DNA of 64,000 nucleotides from Bimastos eiseni. Taxonomy: Eukaryota > Annelida > Clitellata > Crassiclitellata > Lumbricidae. Under the pieces are notes generated by a model that saw only the letters and a list, made by a program, of their open reading frames with translations, did not search any database and was not told the origin of the DNA. Of the stretch, positions 23,645-36,030 are shown piece by piece; positions within the stretch are counted from its first letter, which is position 1; every line of letters starts with the position of its first letter. The DNA lies in NCBI GenBank assembly GCA_959347315.1, contig OY365817.1, positions 126,501 to 190,500 on the forward strand, given 5' to 3'. A program made the translations under genes and the position numbers.

Positions 23645-24336
23645 AGAGCAAGTCGCATTTTCAAGGAAAACACTGGACTAGCTTATTCAAAGCCTTGTGA
23701 AAGTACGCAATACAAAATCGATCAAAACTCTGAAACTAAATGAGCAAATGAAAATATTTTAGCAGAATTGGGATGGCAGTAGGTCCACAAAGATGCTGGA
23801 TGAAAATTATGGGGTTTAGAGCAAGTCGCATTTTCAAGAAAAACACTGGACTAGCTTATTCAAAGCCTTGTGAAAGTACGCAATACAAAATCGATCAAAA
23901 CTCTGAAACTAAATGAGCAAATGAAAATATTTTTGCAGATTTGTGATGGCAGTAGATCCACACGGATGCTGGATGAAAATTATGGGGTTTAGAGCAAGTC
24001 GCATTCTCAAGGAAAACACTGGACTAACTTATTCAAAGCCTTGTGAAAGTACGCAATACAAAATCGATCAAAACTCTGAAACTAAATGAGCAAATGAAAA
24101 TATTTATGCAAAATATTGATGGCAGTAGATCCACACGGATGCTGGGTGAAAATTATGGGGTTTAGAGCAAGTCGCATTCTCAAGGAAAACACTGGACTAA
24201 CTTATTCAAAGCCTTGTGAAAGTGCGCAATACAAAATCGATCAAAACTCTGAAACTAAATGAGCAAATGAAAATATTTTTGCAGAATTGGGACGGCAGTA
24301 GGTCCAAAAAGATGCTGGATGAAAATTATGGGGTTT

Positions 24337-24508
24337 AGAGCAAGTCGCATTCTCAAGAAAAACACTGGACTAACTTATTCAAAGCCTTGTGAAAGTACGC
24401 AATACAAAATCGATCAAAACTCTAAAACTAAATGAGCAAATGAAAATATTTTTCAGAATTGGGATGGCAGTAGGTCCACAAAGATGCTGGATGAAAATTA
24501 TGGGGTTT
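24337..24508 (+). repeat. 172-bp monomer, 1-bp T-run deletion (duplicate)
   Basis: Identical T-run loss (24449-24453), 864 bp after the first, carried along by the 5-monomer duplication. Confidence 0.93.
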
Positions 24509-26065
24509 AGAGCAAGTCGCATTTTCAAGGAAAACACTGGACTAGCTTATTCAAAGCCTTGTGAAAGTACGCAATACAAAATCGATCAAAACTCTGAAAC
24601 TAAATGAGCAAATGAAAATATTTTAGCAGAATTGGGATGGCAGTAGGTCCACAAAGATGCTGGATGAAAATTATGGGGTTTAGAGCAAGTCGCATTTTCA
24701 AGAAAAACACTGGACTAGCTTATTCAAAGCCTTGTGAAAGTACGCAATACAAAATCGATCAAAACTCTGAAACTAAATGAGCAAATGAAAATATTTTTGC
24801 AGATTTGTGATGGCAGTAGATCCACACGGATGCTGGATGAAAATTATGGGGTTTAGAGCAAGTCGCATTCTCAAGGAAAACACTGGACTAACTTATTCAA
24901 AGCCTTGTGAAAGTACGCAATACAAAATCGATCAAAACTCTGAAACTAAATGAGCAAATGAAAATATTTATGCAAAATATTGATGGCAGTAGATCCACAC
25001 GGATGCTGGGTGAAAATTATGGGGTTTAGAGCAAGTCGCATTCTCAAGGAAAACACTGGACTAACTTATTCAAAGCCTTGTGAAAGTACGCAATACAAAA
25101 TCGATCAAAACTCTGAAACTAAATGAGCAAATGAAAATATTCTTGCAGAATTGGGATGGCAGTAGGTCCACACGGATGCTGGATAAAAATTATGGGGTTT
25201 AGAGCAAGTCGCATTTTCAAGAAAAACACTGGACTAACTTATTCAAAGCCTTGTGAAAGTACGTAATACAAAATCGATCAAAATTCTGAAACTAAATGAG
25301 CAAATGAAAATATTTTTGCAGAATTGTGATGGCAGTAGGTCCACACAGATTCTGGATGAAATATATGGGGTTTAGAGCAAGTCGCATTTTCAAGAAAAAC
25401 ACTGGACTAACTTATTCAAAGCCTTGTGAAAGTACGTAATACAAAATCGATCAAAACTCTGAAACTAAATGAGCAAATGAAAATATTTATGCAAAATATT
25501 GATGGCAGTAGATCCACACGGATGCTGGATGAAAAATATGGGGTTTAGAGCAAGTCGCATTCTCAAGGAAAACACTGGACTAACTTATTCAAAGCCTTGT
25601 GAAAGTGCGCAATACAAAATCGATCAAAACTCTGAAACTAAATGAGCAAATGAAAATATCTTTGCAGAATTGGGACGGCAGTAGGTCCACAAAGATGCTG
25701 GATGAAAATTATGGGGTATAGAGCAAGTCGCATTCTCAAGAAAAACACTGGACTAACTTATTCAAAGCCTTGTGAAAGTACGCAATACAAAATCGATCAA
25801 AACTCTGAAACTAAATGAGCAAATGAAAATATTTTTGCAGATTTGTGATGGCAGTAGATCCACACGGATGCTGGATGAAAATTATGGGGTTTAGAGCAAG
25901 TCGCATTCTCAAGGAAAACACTGGACTAACTTATTCAAAGCCTTGTGAAAGTACGCAATACAAAATCGATCAAAACTCTGAAACTAAATGAGCAAATGAA
26001 AATATTTTTGCAGAATTGGGATGGCAGTAGGTCCACACGGATGCTGGATGAAAATTATGGGGTTT

Positions 26066-26231
26066 AGAGCAAGTCGCATTTTCAAGAAAAACACTGGACT
26101 AACTTATTCAAAGCCTTGTGAAAGTACGCAATCGATCAAAACTCTGAAACTAAATGAGCAAATGAAAATATTTTTGCAGAATTGTGATGGCAGTAGGTCC
26201 ACACAGATTCTGGATGAAATATATGGGGTTT
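26066..26231 (+). repeat. 166-bp deletion monomer, copy 9 (last)
   Basis: Same deletion, 3,105 bp after copy 8: 18 monomers minus 7 bp and minus the two 1-bp deletions at 23473-23644 and 24337-24508. No further 166-bp monomer occurs in the remaining 37.8 kb, so its right edge marks the end of the left HOR domain. Confidence 0.95.
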
Positions 26232-29200
26232 AGAGCAAGTCGCATTCTCAAGAAAAACACTGGACTAACTTATTCAAAGCCTTGTGAAAGTACGTAATAC
26301 AAAATCGATCAAAACTCTGAAACTAAATGAGCAAATGAAAATATTTATGCAAAATATTGATGGCAGTAGATCCACACGGATGCTGGATGAAAAATATGGG
26401 GTTTAGAGCAAGTCGCATTCTCAAGGAAAACACTGGACTAACTTATTCAAAGCCTTGTGAAAGTGCGCAATACAAAATCGATCAAAACTCTGAAACTAAA
26501 TGAGCAAATGAAAATATTTTTGCAGAATTGGGACGGCAGTAGGTCCACAAAGATGCTGGATGAAAATTATGGGGTTTAGAGCAAGTCGCATTCTCAAGAA
26601 AAACACTGGACTAACTTATTCAAAGCCTTGTGAAAGTACGCAATACAAAATCGATCAAAACTCTGAAACTAAATGAGCAAATGAAAATATTTTTCAGAAT
26701 TGGGATGGCAGTAGGTCCACAAAGATGCTGGATGAAAATTATGGGGTTTAGAGCAAGTCGCATTTTCAAGGAAAACACTGGACTAGCTTATTCAAAGCCT
26801 TGTGAAAGTACGCAATACAAAATCGATCAAAACTCTGAAACTAAATGAGCAAATGAAAATATTTTTGCAGAATTGGGATGGCAGTAGGTCCACAAAGATG
26901 CTGGATGAAAATTATGGGGTTTAGAGCAAGTCGCATTTTCAAGAAAAACACTGGACTAGCTTATTCAAAGCCTTGTGAAAGTACGCAATACAAAATCGAT
27001 CAAAACTCTGAAACTAAATGAGCAAATGAAAATATTTTTGCAGATTTGTGATGGCAGTAGATCCACACGGATGCTGGATGAAAATTATGGGGTTTAGAGC
27101 AAGTCGCATTCTCAAGGAAAACACTGGACTAACTTATTCAAAGCCTTGTGAAAGTACGCAATACAAAATCGATCAAAACTCTGAAACTAAATGAGCAAAT
27201 GAAAATATTTATGCAAAATATTGATGGCAGTAGATCCACACGGATGCTGGATGAAAATTATGGGGTTTAGAGCAAGTCGCATTCTCAAGGAAAACACTGG
27301 ACTAACTTATTCAAAGCCTTGTGAAAGTACGCAATACAAAATCGATCAAAACTCTGAAACTAAATGAGCAAATGAAAATATTCTTGCAGAATTGGGATGG
27401 CAGTAGGTCCACACGGATGCTGGATAAAAATTATGGGGTTTAGAGCAAGTCGCATTTTCAAGAAAAACACTGGACTAACTTATTCAAAGCCTTGTGAAAG
27501 TACGTAATACAAAATCGATCAAAACTCTGAAACTAAATGAGCAAATGAAAATATTTATGCAAAATATTGATGGCAGTAGATCCACACGGATGCTGGATGA
27601 AAATTATGGGGTTTAGAGCAAGTCGCATTCTCAAGGAAAACACTGGACTAACTTATTCAAAGCCTTGTGAAAGTACGCAATACAAAATCGATCAAAACTC
27701 TAAAACTAAATGAGCAAATGAAAATATTTTTTCAGAATTGGGATGGCAGTAGGTCCACAAAGATGCTGGATGAAAATTATGGGGTTTAGAGCAAGTCGCA
27801 TTTTCAAGAAAAACACTGGACTAGCTTATTCAAAGCCTTGTGAAAGTACGCAATACAAAATCGATCAAAACTCTGAAACTAAATGAGCAAATGAAAATAT
27901 TTTTGCAGAATTGGGATGGCAGTAGGTCCACAAAGATGCTGGATGAAAATTATGGGGTTTAGAGCAAGTCGCATTTTGAAGAAAAACACTGGACTAACTT
28001 ATTCAAAGCCTTGTGAAAGTACGCAATACAAAATCGATCAAAACTCTGAAACTAAATGAGCAAATGAAACTATTTTTGCAGAATTGTGATGGCAGTAGGT
28101 CCACACAGATTCTGGATGAAATATATGGGGTTTAGAGCAAGTCGCATTTTCAAGAAAAACACTGGACTAACTTATTCAAAGCCTTGTGAAAGTACGTAAT
28201 ACAAAATCGATCAAAACTCTGAAACTAAATGAGCAAATGAAAATATTTATGCAAAATATTGATGGCAGTAGATCCACACGGATGCTGGATGAAAATTATG
28301 GGGTTTAGAGCGGGTCGCATTCTCAAGGAAAACACTGGACTAACTTATTCAAAGCCTTGTGAAAGTACGCAATACAAAATCGATCAAAACTCTAAAACTA
28401 AATGAGCAAATGAAAATATTTTTTCAGAATTGGGATGGCAGTAGGTCCACAAAGATGCTGGATGAAAATTATGGGGTTTAGAGCAAGTCGCATTCTCAAG
28501 AAAAACACTGGACTAGCTTATTCAAAGCCTTGTGAAAGTACGCAATACAAAATCGATCAAAACTCTAAAACTAAATGAGCAAATGAAAATATTTATGCAA
28601 AATATTGATGGCAGTAGATCCACACGGATGCTGGATGAAAATTATGGGGTTTAGAGCAAGTCGCATTCTCAAGGAAAACACTGGACTAACTTATTCAAAG
28701 CCTTGTGAAAGTACGCAATACAAAATCGATCAAAACTCTGAAACTAAATGAGCAAATGAAAATATTTTTGCAGAATTGTGATGGCAGTAGGTCCACACAG
28801 ATGCTGGATGAAAATTATGGGGTTTAGAGCAAGTTCCATTTTCAAGAAAAACACTGGACTAGCTTATTCAAAGCCTTGTGAAAGTACGCAATACAAAATC
28901 GATCAAAACTCTGAAACTAAATGAGCAAATGAAAATATTTTTGCAGAATTGGGATGGCAGTAGGTCCACAAAGATGCTGGATGAAAATTATGGGGTTTAG
29001 AGCAAGTCGCATTCTCAAGAAAAACACTGGACTAACTTATTCAAAGCCTTGTGAAAGTACGCAATACAAAATCGATCAAAACTCTGAAACTAAATGAGCA
29101 AATGAAAATATTTTTGCAGAATTGGGATGGCAGTAGGTCCACACGGATGCTGGATGAAAATTATGGGGTTTAGAGCAAGTCGCATTTTCAAGAAAAACAC

Positions 29201-31910
29201 TGGACTAGCTCATTCAAAGCCTTGTGAAAGTACGCAATACAAAATCGATCAAAACTCTGAAACTAAATGAGCAAATGAAAATATTTATGCAAAATATTGA
29301 TGGCAGTAGATCCACACGGATGCTGGATGAAAATTATGGGGTTTAGAGCAAGTCCCATTTTCAAGAAAAACACTGGACTAACTTATTCAAAGCCTTGTGA
29401 AAGTACGCAATACAAAATCGATCAAAACTCTGAAACTAAATGAGCAAATGAAACTATTTTTGCAGAATTGTGATGGCAGTAGGTCCACACAGATTCTGGA
29501 TGAAATATATGGGGTTTAGAGCAAGTCGCATTTTCAAGAAAAACACTGGACTAACTTATTCAATGCCTTGTGAAAGTACGTAATACAAAATCGATCAAAA
29601 CTCTGAAACTAAATGAGAAAATGAAAATATTTATGCAAAATATTGATGGCAGTAGATCCACACGGATGCTGGATGAAAATTATGGGGTTTAGAGCAAGTC
29701 GCATTCTCAAGGAAAACACTGGACTAACTTATTCAAAGCCTTGTGAAAGTACGCAATACAAAATCGATCAAAACTCTAAAACTAAATGAGCAAATGAAAA
29801 TATTTTTTCAGAATTGGGATGGCAGTAGGTCCACAAAGATGCTGGATGAAAATTATGGGGTTTAGAGCAAGTCGCATTTTCAAGGAAAACACTGGACTAG
29901 CTTATTCAAAGCCTTGTGAAAGTACGCAATACAAAATCGATCAAAACTCTGAAACTAAATGAGCAAATGAAAATATTTTTGCAGAATTGGGATGGCAGTA
30001 GGTCCACAAAGATGCTGGATGAAAATTATGGGGTTTAGAGCAAGTCGCATTTTCAAGAAAAACACTGGACTAGCTTATTCAAAGCCTTGTGAAAGTACGC
30101 AATACAAAATCGATCAAAACTCTGAAACTAAATGAGCAAATGAAAATATTTTTGCAGATTTGTGATGGCAGTAGATCCACACGGATGCTGGATGAAAATT
30201 ATGGGGTTTAGAGCAAGTCGCATTCTCAAGGAAAACACTGGACTAACTTATTCAAAGCCTTGTGAAAGTACGTAATACAAAATCGATCAAAACTCTGAAA
30301 CTAAATGAGCAAATGAAAATATTTTTGCAGAATTGGGATGGCAGTAGGTCCACACGGATGCTGGATAAAAATTATGGGGTTTAGAGCAAGTCGCATTTTC
30401 AAGAAAAACACTGGACTAACTTATTCAAAGCCTTGTGAAAGTACGTAATACAAAATCGATCAAAACTCTGAAACTAAATGAGCAAATGAAAATATTTATG
30501 CAAAATATTGATGGCAGTAGATCCACACGGATGCTGGATGAAAATTATGGGGTTTAGAGCAAGTCGCATTCTCAAGGAAAACACTGGACTAACTTATTCA
30601 AAGCCTTGTGAAAGTACGCAATACAAAATCGATCAAAACTCTAAAACTAAATGAGCAAATGAAAATATTTTTTCAGAATTGGGATGGCAGTAGGTCCACA
30701 AAGATGCTGGATGAAAATTATAGGGTTTAGAGCAAGTTCCATTTTCAAGAAAAACACTGGACTAACTTATTCAAAGCCTTGTGAAAGTACGCAATACAAA
30801 ATCGATCAAAACTCTGAAACTAAATGAGCAAATGAAAATATTTTTGCAGAATTGGGATGGCAGTAGGTCCACAAAGATGCTGGATGAAAATTATGGGGTT
30901 TAGAGCAAGTCGCATTTTCAAGAAAAACACTGGACTAACTTATTCAAAGCCTTGTGAAAGTACGTAATACAAAATCGATCAAAACTCTGAAACTAAATGA
31001 GCAAATGAAAATATTTATGCAAAATATTGATGGCAGTAGATCCACACGGATGCTGGATGAAAATTATGGGGTTTAGAGCAAGTCGCATTCTCAAGGAAAA
31101 CACTGGACTAACTTATTCAAAGCCTTGTGAAAGTACGCAATACAAAATCGATCAAAACTCTAAAACTAAATGAGCAAATGAAAATATTTTTTCAGAATTG
31201 GGATGGCAGTAGGTCCACAAAGATGCTGGATGAAAATTATGGGGTTTAGAGCAAGTCGCATTTTCAAGAAAAACACTGGACTAGCTTATTCAAAGCCTTG
31301 TGAAAGTACGCAATACAAAATCGATCAAAACTCTGAAACTAAATGAGCAAATGAAAATATTTTTGCAGAATTGGGATGGCAGTAGGTCCACAAAGATGCT
31401 GGATGAAAATTATGGGGTTTAGAGCAAGTCGCATTTTGAAGAAAAACACTGGACTAACTTATTCAAAGCCTTGTGAAAGTACGCAATACAAAATCGATCA
31501 AAACTCTGAAACTAAATGAGCAAATGAAAATATTTATGCAAAATCTTGATGGCAGTAGATCCACACGGATGCTGGATGAAAATTATGGAGTTTAGAGCAA
31601 GTCGCATTCGCAAAGAAAACACTGGACTAACTTATTCAAAGCCTTGTGAAAGTACGTAATACAAAATCGATCAAAACTCTGAAACTAAATGAGCAAATGA
31701 AAATATTTTTTCAGAATTGGGATGGCAGTAGGTCCACAAAGATGCTGGATGAAAATTATGGGGTTTAGAGCAAGTCGCATTTTCAAGAAAAACACTGGAC
31801 TAGCTTATTCAAAGCCTTGTGAAAGTACGCAATACAAAATCGATCAAAACTCTGAAACTAAATGAGCAAATGAAAATATTTATGCAAAATATTGATGGCA
31901 GTAGATACAC
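26232..31910. repeat. Transition zone without one long HOR period
   Basis: This holds only standard satellite monomers, apart from the 172-bp copy at 26578. Short segments recur: about 27,427-28,069 matches 30,887-31,529 at 3,460 bp (20 monomers), and the GCTGGATAAAAATT monomer near 25,180 recurs near 27,420 and 30,362. Left-domain markers (166-bp monomer, CACTGAACTAAC) and right-domain markers (AATAGTTTTTCAG, GGCAATAGATCC) are both absent. Private changes include AGAGCGGGTCGC near 28,308 and AAGTCCCATTTTC near 29,350. Confidence 0.75.
26578..26749 (+). repeat. 172-bp monomer, 1-bp T-run deletion (third copy)
   Basis: Same five-T run (26690-26694), 2,241 bp after the second copy. Unlike the first two it has CTCTGAAACT rather than CTCTAAAACT upstream, so it is a diverged relative rather than an exact duplicate. 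Confidence 0.93.
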
Positions 31911-34900
31911 ACGGATGCTGGATGAAAATTATGGGGTTTAGAGCAAGTCGCATTCTCAAGAAAAACACTGGACTAACTTATTCAAAGCCTTGTGAAAGTA
32001 CGCAATACAAAATCGATCAAAACTCTGAAACTAAATGAGCAAATGAAAATATTTTTGCAGAATTGTGATGGCAGTAGGTCCACAAAGATGCTGGATGAAA
32101 ATTATGGGGTTTAGAGCAAGTCGCATTTTGAAGAAAAACACTGGACTAACTTATTCAAAGCCTTGTGAAAGTACGCAATACAAAATCGATCAAAACTCTG
32201 AAACTAAATGAGCAAATGAAAATATTTTTGCAGAATTGGGATGGCAGTAGGTCCACAAAGATGCTGGATGAAAATTATGGGGTTTAGAGCAAGTCGCATT
32301 TTCAAGAAAAACACTGGACTAGCTTATTCAAAGCCTTGTGAAAGTACGCAATACAAAATCGATCAAAACTCTGAAACTAAATGAGCAAATGAAAATATTT
32401 ATGCAAAATATTGATGGCAGTAGATCCACACGGATGCTGGATGAAAATTATGGGGTTTAGAGCAAGTCGCACTCTCAAGGAAAACACTGGACTAACTTAT
32501 TCAAAGCCTTGTGAAAGTACGCAATAAAAAATCGATCAAAACTCTGAAACTAAATGAGCAAATGAAAATATTTTTGCAGAATTGGGACGGCAGTAGGTCC
32601 ACAAAGATGCTGGATGAAAATTATGGGGTTTAGAGCAAGTCGCATTCTCAAGAAAAACACTGGACTAACTTATTCAAAGCCTTGTGAAAGTACGCAATAC
32701 AAAATCGATCAAAACTCTGAAACTAAATGAGCAAATGAAAATATTTTTGCAGAATTGTGATGGCAGTAGGTCCACACAGATGCTTGATGAAAATTATGGG
32801 GTTTAGAGCAAGTTCCATTTTCAAGAAAAACACTGGACTAACTTATTCAAAGCCTTGTGAAAGTACGCAATACAAAATCGATCAAAACTCTGAAACTAAA
32901 TGAGCAAATGAAAATATTTTTGCAGAATTGGGATGGCAGTAGGTCCACACAGATGCTTGATGAAAATTATGGGGTTTAGAGCAAGTTCCATTTTCAAGAA
33001 AAACACTGGACTAACTTATTCAAAGCCTTGTGAAAGTACGCAATACAAAATCGATCAAAACTCTGAAACTAAATGAGCAAATGAAAATATTTTTGCAGAA
33101 TTGGGATGGCAGTAGGTCCACAAAGATGCTGGATGAAAATTATGGGGTTTAGAGCAAGTCGCATTTTCAAGAAAAACACTGGACTAGCTTATTCAAAGCC
33201 TTGTGAAAGTACGCAATACAAAATCGATCAAAACTCTGAAACTAAATGAGCAAATGAAAATATTTTTGCAGAATTGGGATGGCAGTAGGTCCACACAGAT
33301 GCTGGATGAAAATTATGGGGTTTAAAGCAAGTCGCATTTTCAAGAAAAACACTGGACTAGCTTATTCAAAGCCTTGTGAAAGTACGCAATACAAAATCGA
33401 TCAAAACTCTGAAACTAAATGAGCAAATGAAAATATTTATGAAAAATATTGATGGCAGTAGATCCACACGGATGCTGGATGAAAATTATGGGGTTTAGAG
33501 CAAGTCGCATTCTCAAGGAAAACACTGGACTAACTTATTCAAAGCCTTGTGAAAGTACGCAATACAAAATCGATCAAAACTCTAAAACTAAATGAGCAAA
33601 TGAAAATATTTTTTCAGAATTGGGATGGCAGTAGGTCCACAAAGATGCTGGATGAAAATTATGGGGTTTAGAGCAAGTCGCATTTTCAAGAAAAACACTG
33701 GACTAGCTTATTCAAAGCCTTGTGAAAGTACGCAATACAAAATCGATCAAAACTCTGAAACTAAATGAGCAAATGAAAATATTTTTGCAGAATTGGGATG
33801 GCAGTAGGTCCACAAAGATGCTGGATGAAAATTATGGGGTTTAGAGCAAGTCGCATTTTCAAGAAAAACACTGGACTAGCTTATTCAAAGCCTTGTGAAA
33901 GTGCGCAATACAAAATCGATCAAAACTCTGAAACTAAATGAGCAAATGAAAATATTTTTGCAGATTTGTGATGGCAGTAGGTCCACACGGATGCTGGATG
34001 AAAATTATGGGGTTTAGAGCAAGTCGCATTCTCAAGGAAAACACTGGACTAACTTATTCAAAGCCTTGTGAAAGTACGTAATACAAAATCGATCAAAACT
34101 CTGAAACTAAATGAGCAAATGAAAATATTTTTGCAGAAAAGGGATGGCAGTAGGTCCACAAAGATGCTGGATGAAAATTATGGGGTTTAGAGCAAGTCGC
34201 ATTTTCAAGAAAAACACTGGACTAGCTTATTCAAAGCCTTGTGAAAGTACGCAATACAAAATCGATCAAAACTCTGAAACTAAATGAGCAAATGAAAATA
34301 TTTTTGCAGAATTGGGATGGCAGTAGGTCCACAAAGATGCTGGATGAAAATTATGGGGTTTAGAGCAAGTCGCATTTTCAAGAAAAACACTGGACTAGCT
34401 TATTCAAAGCCTTGTGAAAGTACGCAATACAAAATCGATCAAAACTCTGAAACTAAATGAGCAAATGAAAATATTTTTGCAGAATTGGGATGGCAGTAGG
34501 TCCACAAAGATGCTGGATGAAAATTATGGGGTTTAGAGCAAGTCGCATTTTCAAGAAAAACACTGGACTAGCTTATTCAAAGCCTTGTGAAAGTACGCAA
34601 TACAAAATCGATCAAAACTCTGAAACTAAATGAGCAAATGAAAATATTTTTGCAGAATTGTGATGGCAGTAGGTCCACACAGATTCTGGATGAAATATAT
34701 GGGGTTTAGAGCAAGTCGCATTTTCAAGAAAAACACTGGACTAACTTATTCAAAGCCTTGTGAAAGTACGTAATACAAAATCGATCAAAACTCTGAAACT
34801 AAATGAGCAAATGAAAATATTTATGCAAAATATTGATGGCAGTAGATCCACACGGATGCTGGATGAAAATTATGGGGTTTAGAGCAAGTCGCATTCTCAA

Positions 34901-36030
34901 GAAAAACACTGGACTAACTTATTCAAAGCCTTGTGAAAGTACGCAATACAAAATCGATCAAAACTCTGAAACTAAATGAGCAAATGAAAATATTTTTGCA
35001 GAATTGGGACGGCAGTAGGTCCACAAAGATGCTGGATGAAAATTATGGGGTTTAGAGCAAGTCGCATTCTCAAGAAAAACACTGGACTAACTTATTCAAA
35101 GCCTTGTGAAAGTACGCAATACAAAATCGATCAAAACTCTAAAACTAAATGAGCAAATGAAAATATTTTTGCAGAATTGTGATGGCAGTAGGTCCACACA
35201 GATGCTGGATGAAAATTATGGGGTTTAGAGCAAGTTCCATTTTCAAGAAAAACACTGGACTAACTTATTCAAAGCCTTGTGAAAGTACGCAATACAAAAT
35301 CGATCAAAACTCTGAAACTAAATGAGCAAATGAAAATATTTTTGCAGAATTGGGATGGCAGTAGGTCCACAAAGATGCTGGATGAAAATTATGGGGTTTA
35401 GAGCAAGTCGCATTTTCAAGAAAAACACTGGACTAGCTTATTCAAAGCCTTGTGAAAGTACGCAATACAAAATCGATCAAAACTCTGAAACTAAATGAGC
35501 AAATGAAAATATTTTTGCAGAATTGGGATGGCAGTAGGTCCACACAGATGCTGGATGAAAATTATGGGGTTTAGAGCAAGTTCCATTTTCAAGAAAAACA
35601 CTGGACTAACTTATTCAAAGCCTTGTGAAAGTACGCAATACAAAATCGATCAAAACTCTAAAACTAAATGAGCAAATGAAAATATTTATGCAAAATCTTG
35701 ATGGCAGTAGATCCACACGGATGCTGGATGAAAATTATGGAGTTTAGAGCAAGTCGCATTCGCAAAAAAAACACTGGACTAACTTATTCAAAGCCTTGTG
35801 AAAGTACGCAATACAAAATCGATCAAAACTCTGAAACTAAATGAGCAAATGAAAATAGTTTTTCAGAATTGGGATGGCAGTAGGTCCACAAAGATGCTGG
35901 ATGAAAATTATGGGGTTTAGAGCAAGTCGCATTTTCAAGAAAAACACTGGACTAGCTTATTCAAAGCCTTGTGAAAGTACGCAATACAAAATCGATCAAA
36001 ACTCTGAAACTAAATGAGCAAATGAAAATA
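31911..36030. repeat. Right HOR copy A
   Basis: Copy A matches copy B from 36,755 at a 4,844-bp offset up to about 34.36 kb, then at 5,017 bp, because copy B has one extra monomer. The left limit is GATACACACGG near 31,905 against CCACAAAG near 36,750. The match ends near 36,030, where A has TTTATGCAAAATATTG and B has TTTTTGCAGAATTGGG. Confidence 0.83.

Larger units (their letters stand above)
23291..25086. repeat. 5-monomer tandem duplication (864-bp period)
   Basis: 23291-24222 matches 24155-25086 at an 864-bp offset, five monomers minus one base. Shared rare markers are GGGACGGCAGTAGG followed by TCCAAAAAGATG (near 23,427 and 24,291), the 172-bp monomers, ATATTTTAGCAG (near 23,755 and 24,619) and GCTGGGTGAAAATT (24,141 and 25,005). 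The duplicate ends at GTGCGC near 24,222 against GTACGC near 25,086. Confidence 0.88.
1..26231. repeat. Left HOR domain built on a 21-monomer, 3,626-bp unit
   Basis: The order of monomer classes repeats with a 21-monomer period. The 166-bp deletion monomer serves as anchor, starting at 2250, 5876, 8291, 11744, 15197, 18823, 22449, 22961 and 26066. The intervals equal 21, 14, 20, 20, 21, 21, 3 and 18 monomers once the 7-bp and 1-bp deletions are allowed for. Variants seen only in this domain include CACTGAACTAAC (monomer position 32 changed to A, for example near 1231, 5387, 14711 and 18332) and TTGTTAAAGAACGC (near 1438, 5072, 10932, 14391, 18010 and 21637). The domain appears to be the product of recent expansion with unequal exchange, which is inference from the near-identical copies. 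Confidence 0.9.

Noticed and set aside
23525..23743. 72-codon plus-strand frames at 23525, 24389, 26630 and 41161
   Set aside because: Each depends on a 1-bp deletion in a T-run or G-run that moves one stop out of frame. They are satellite sequence read in a chance frame, with no protein family resemblance.
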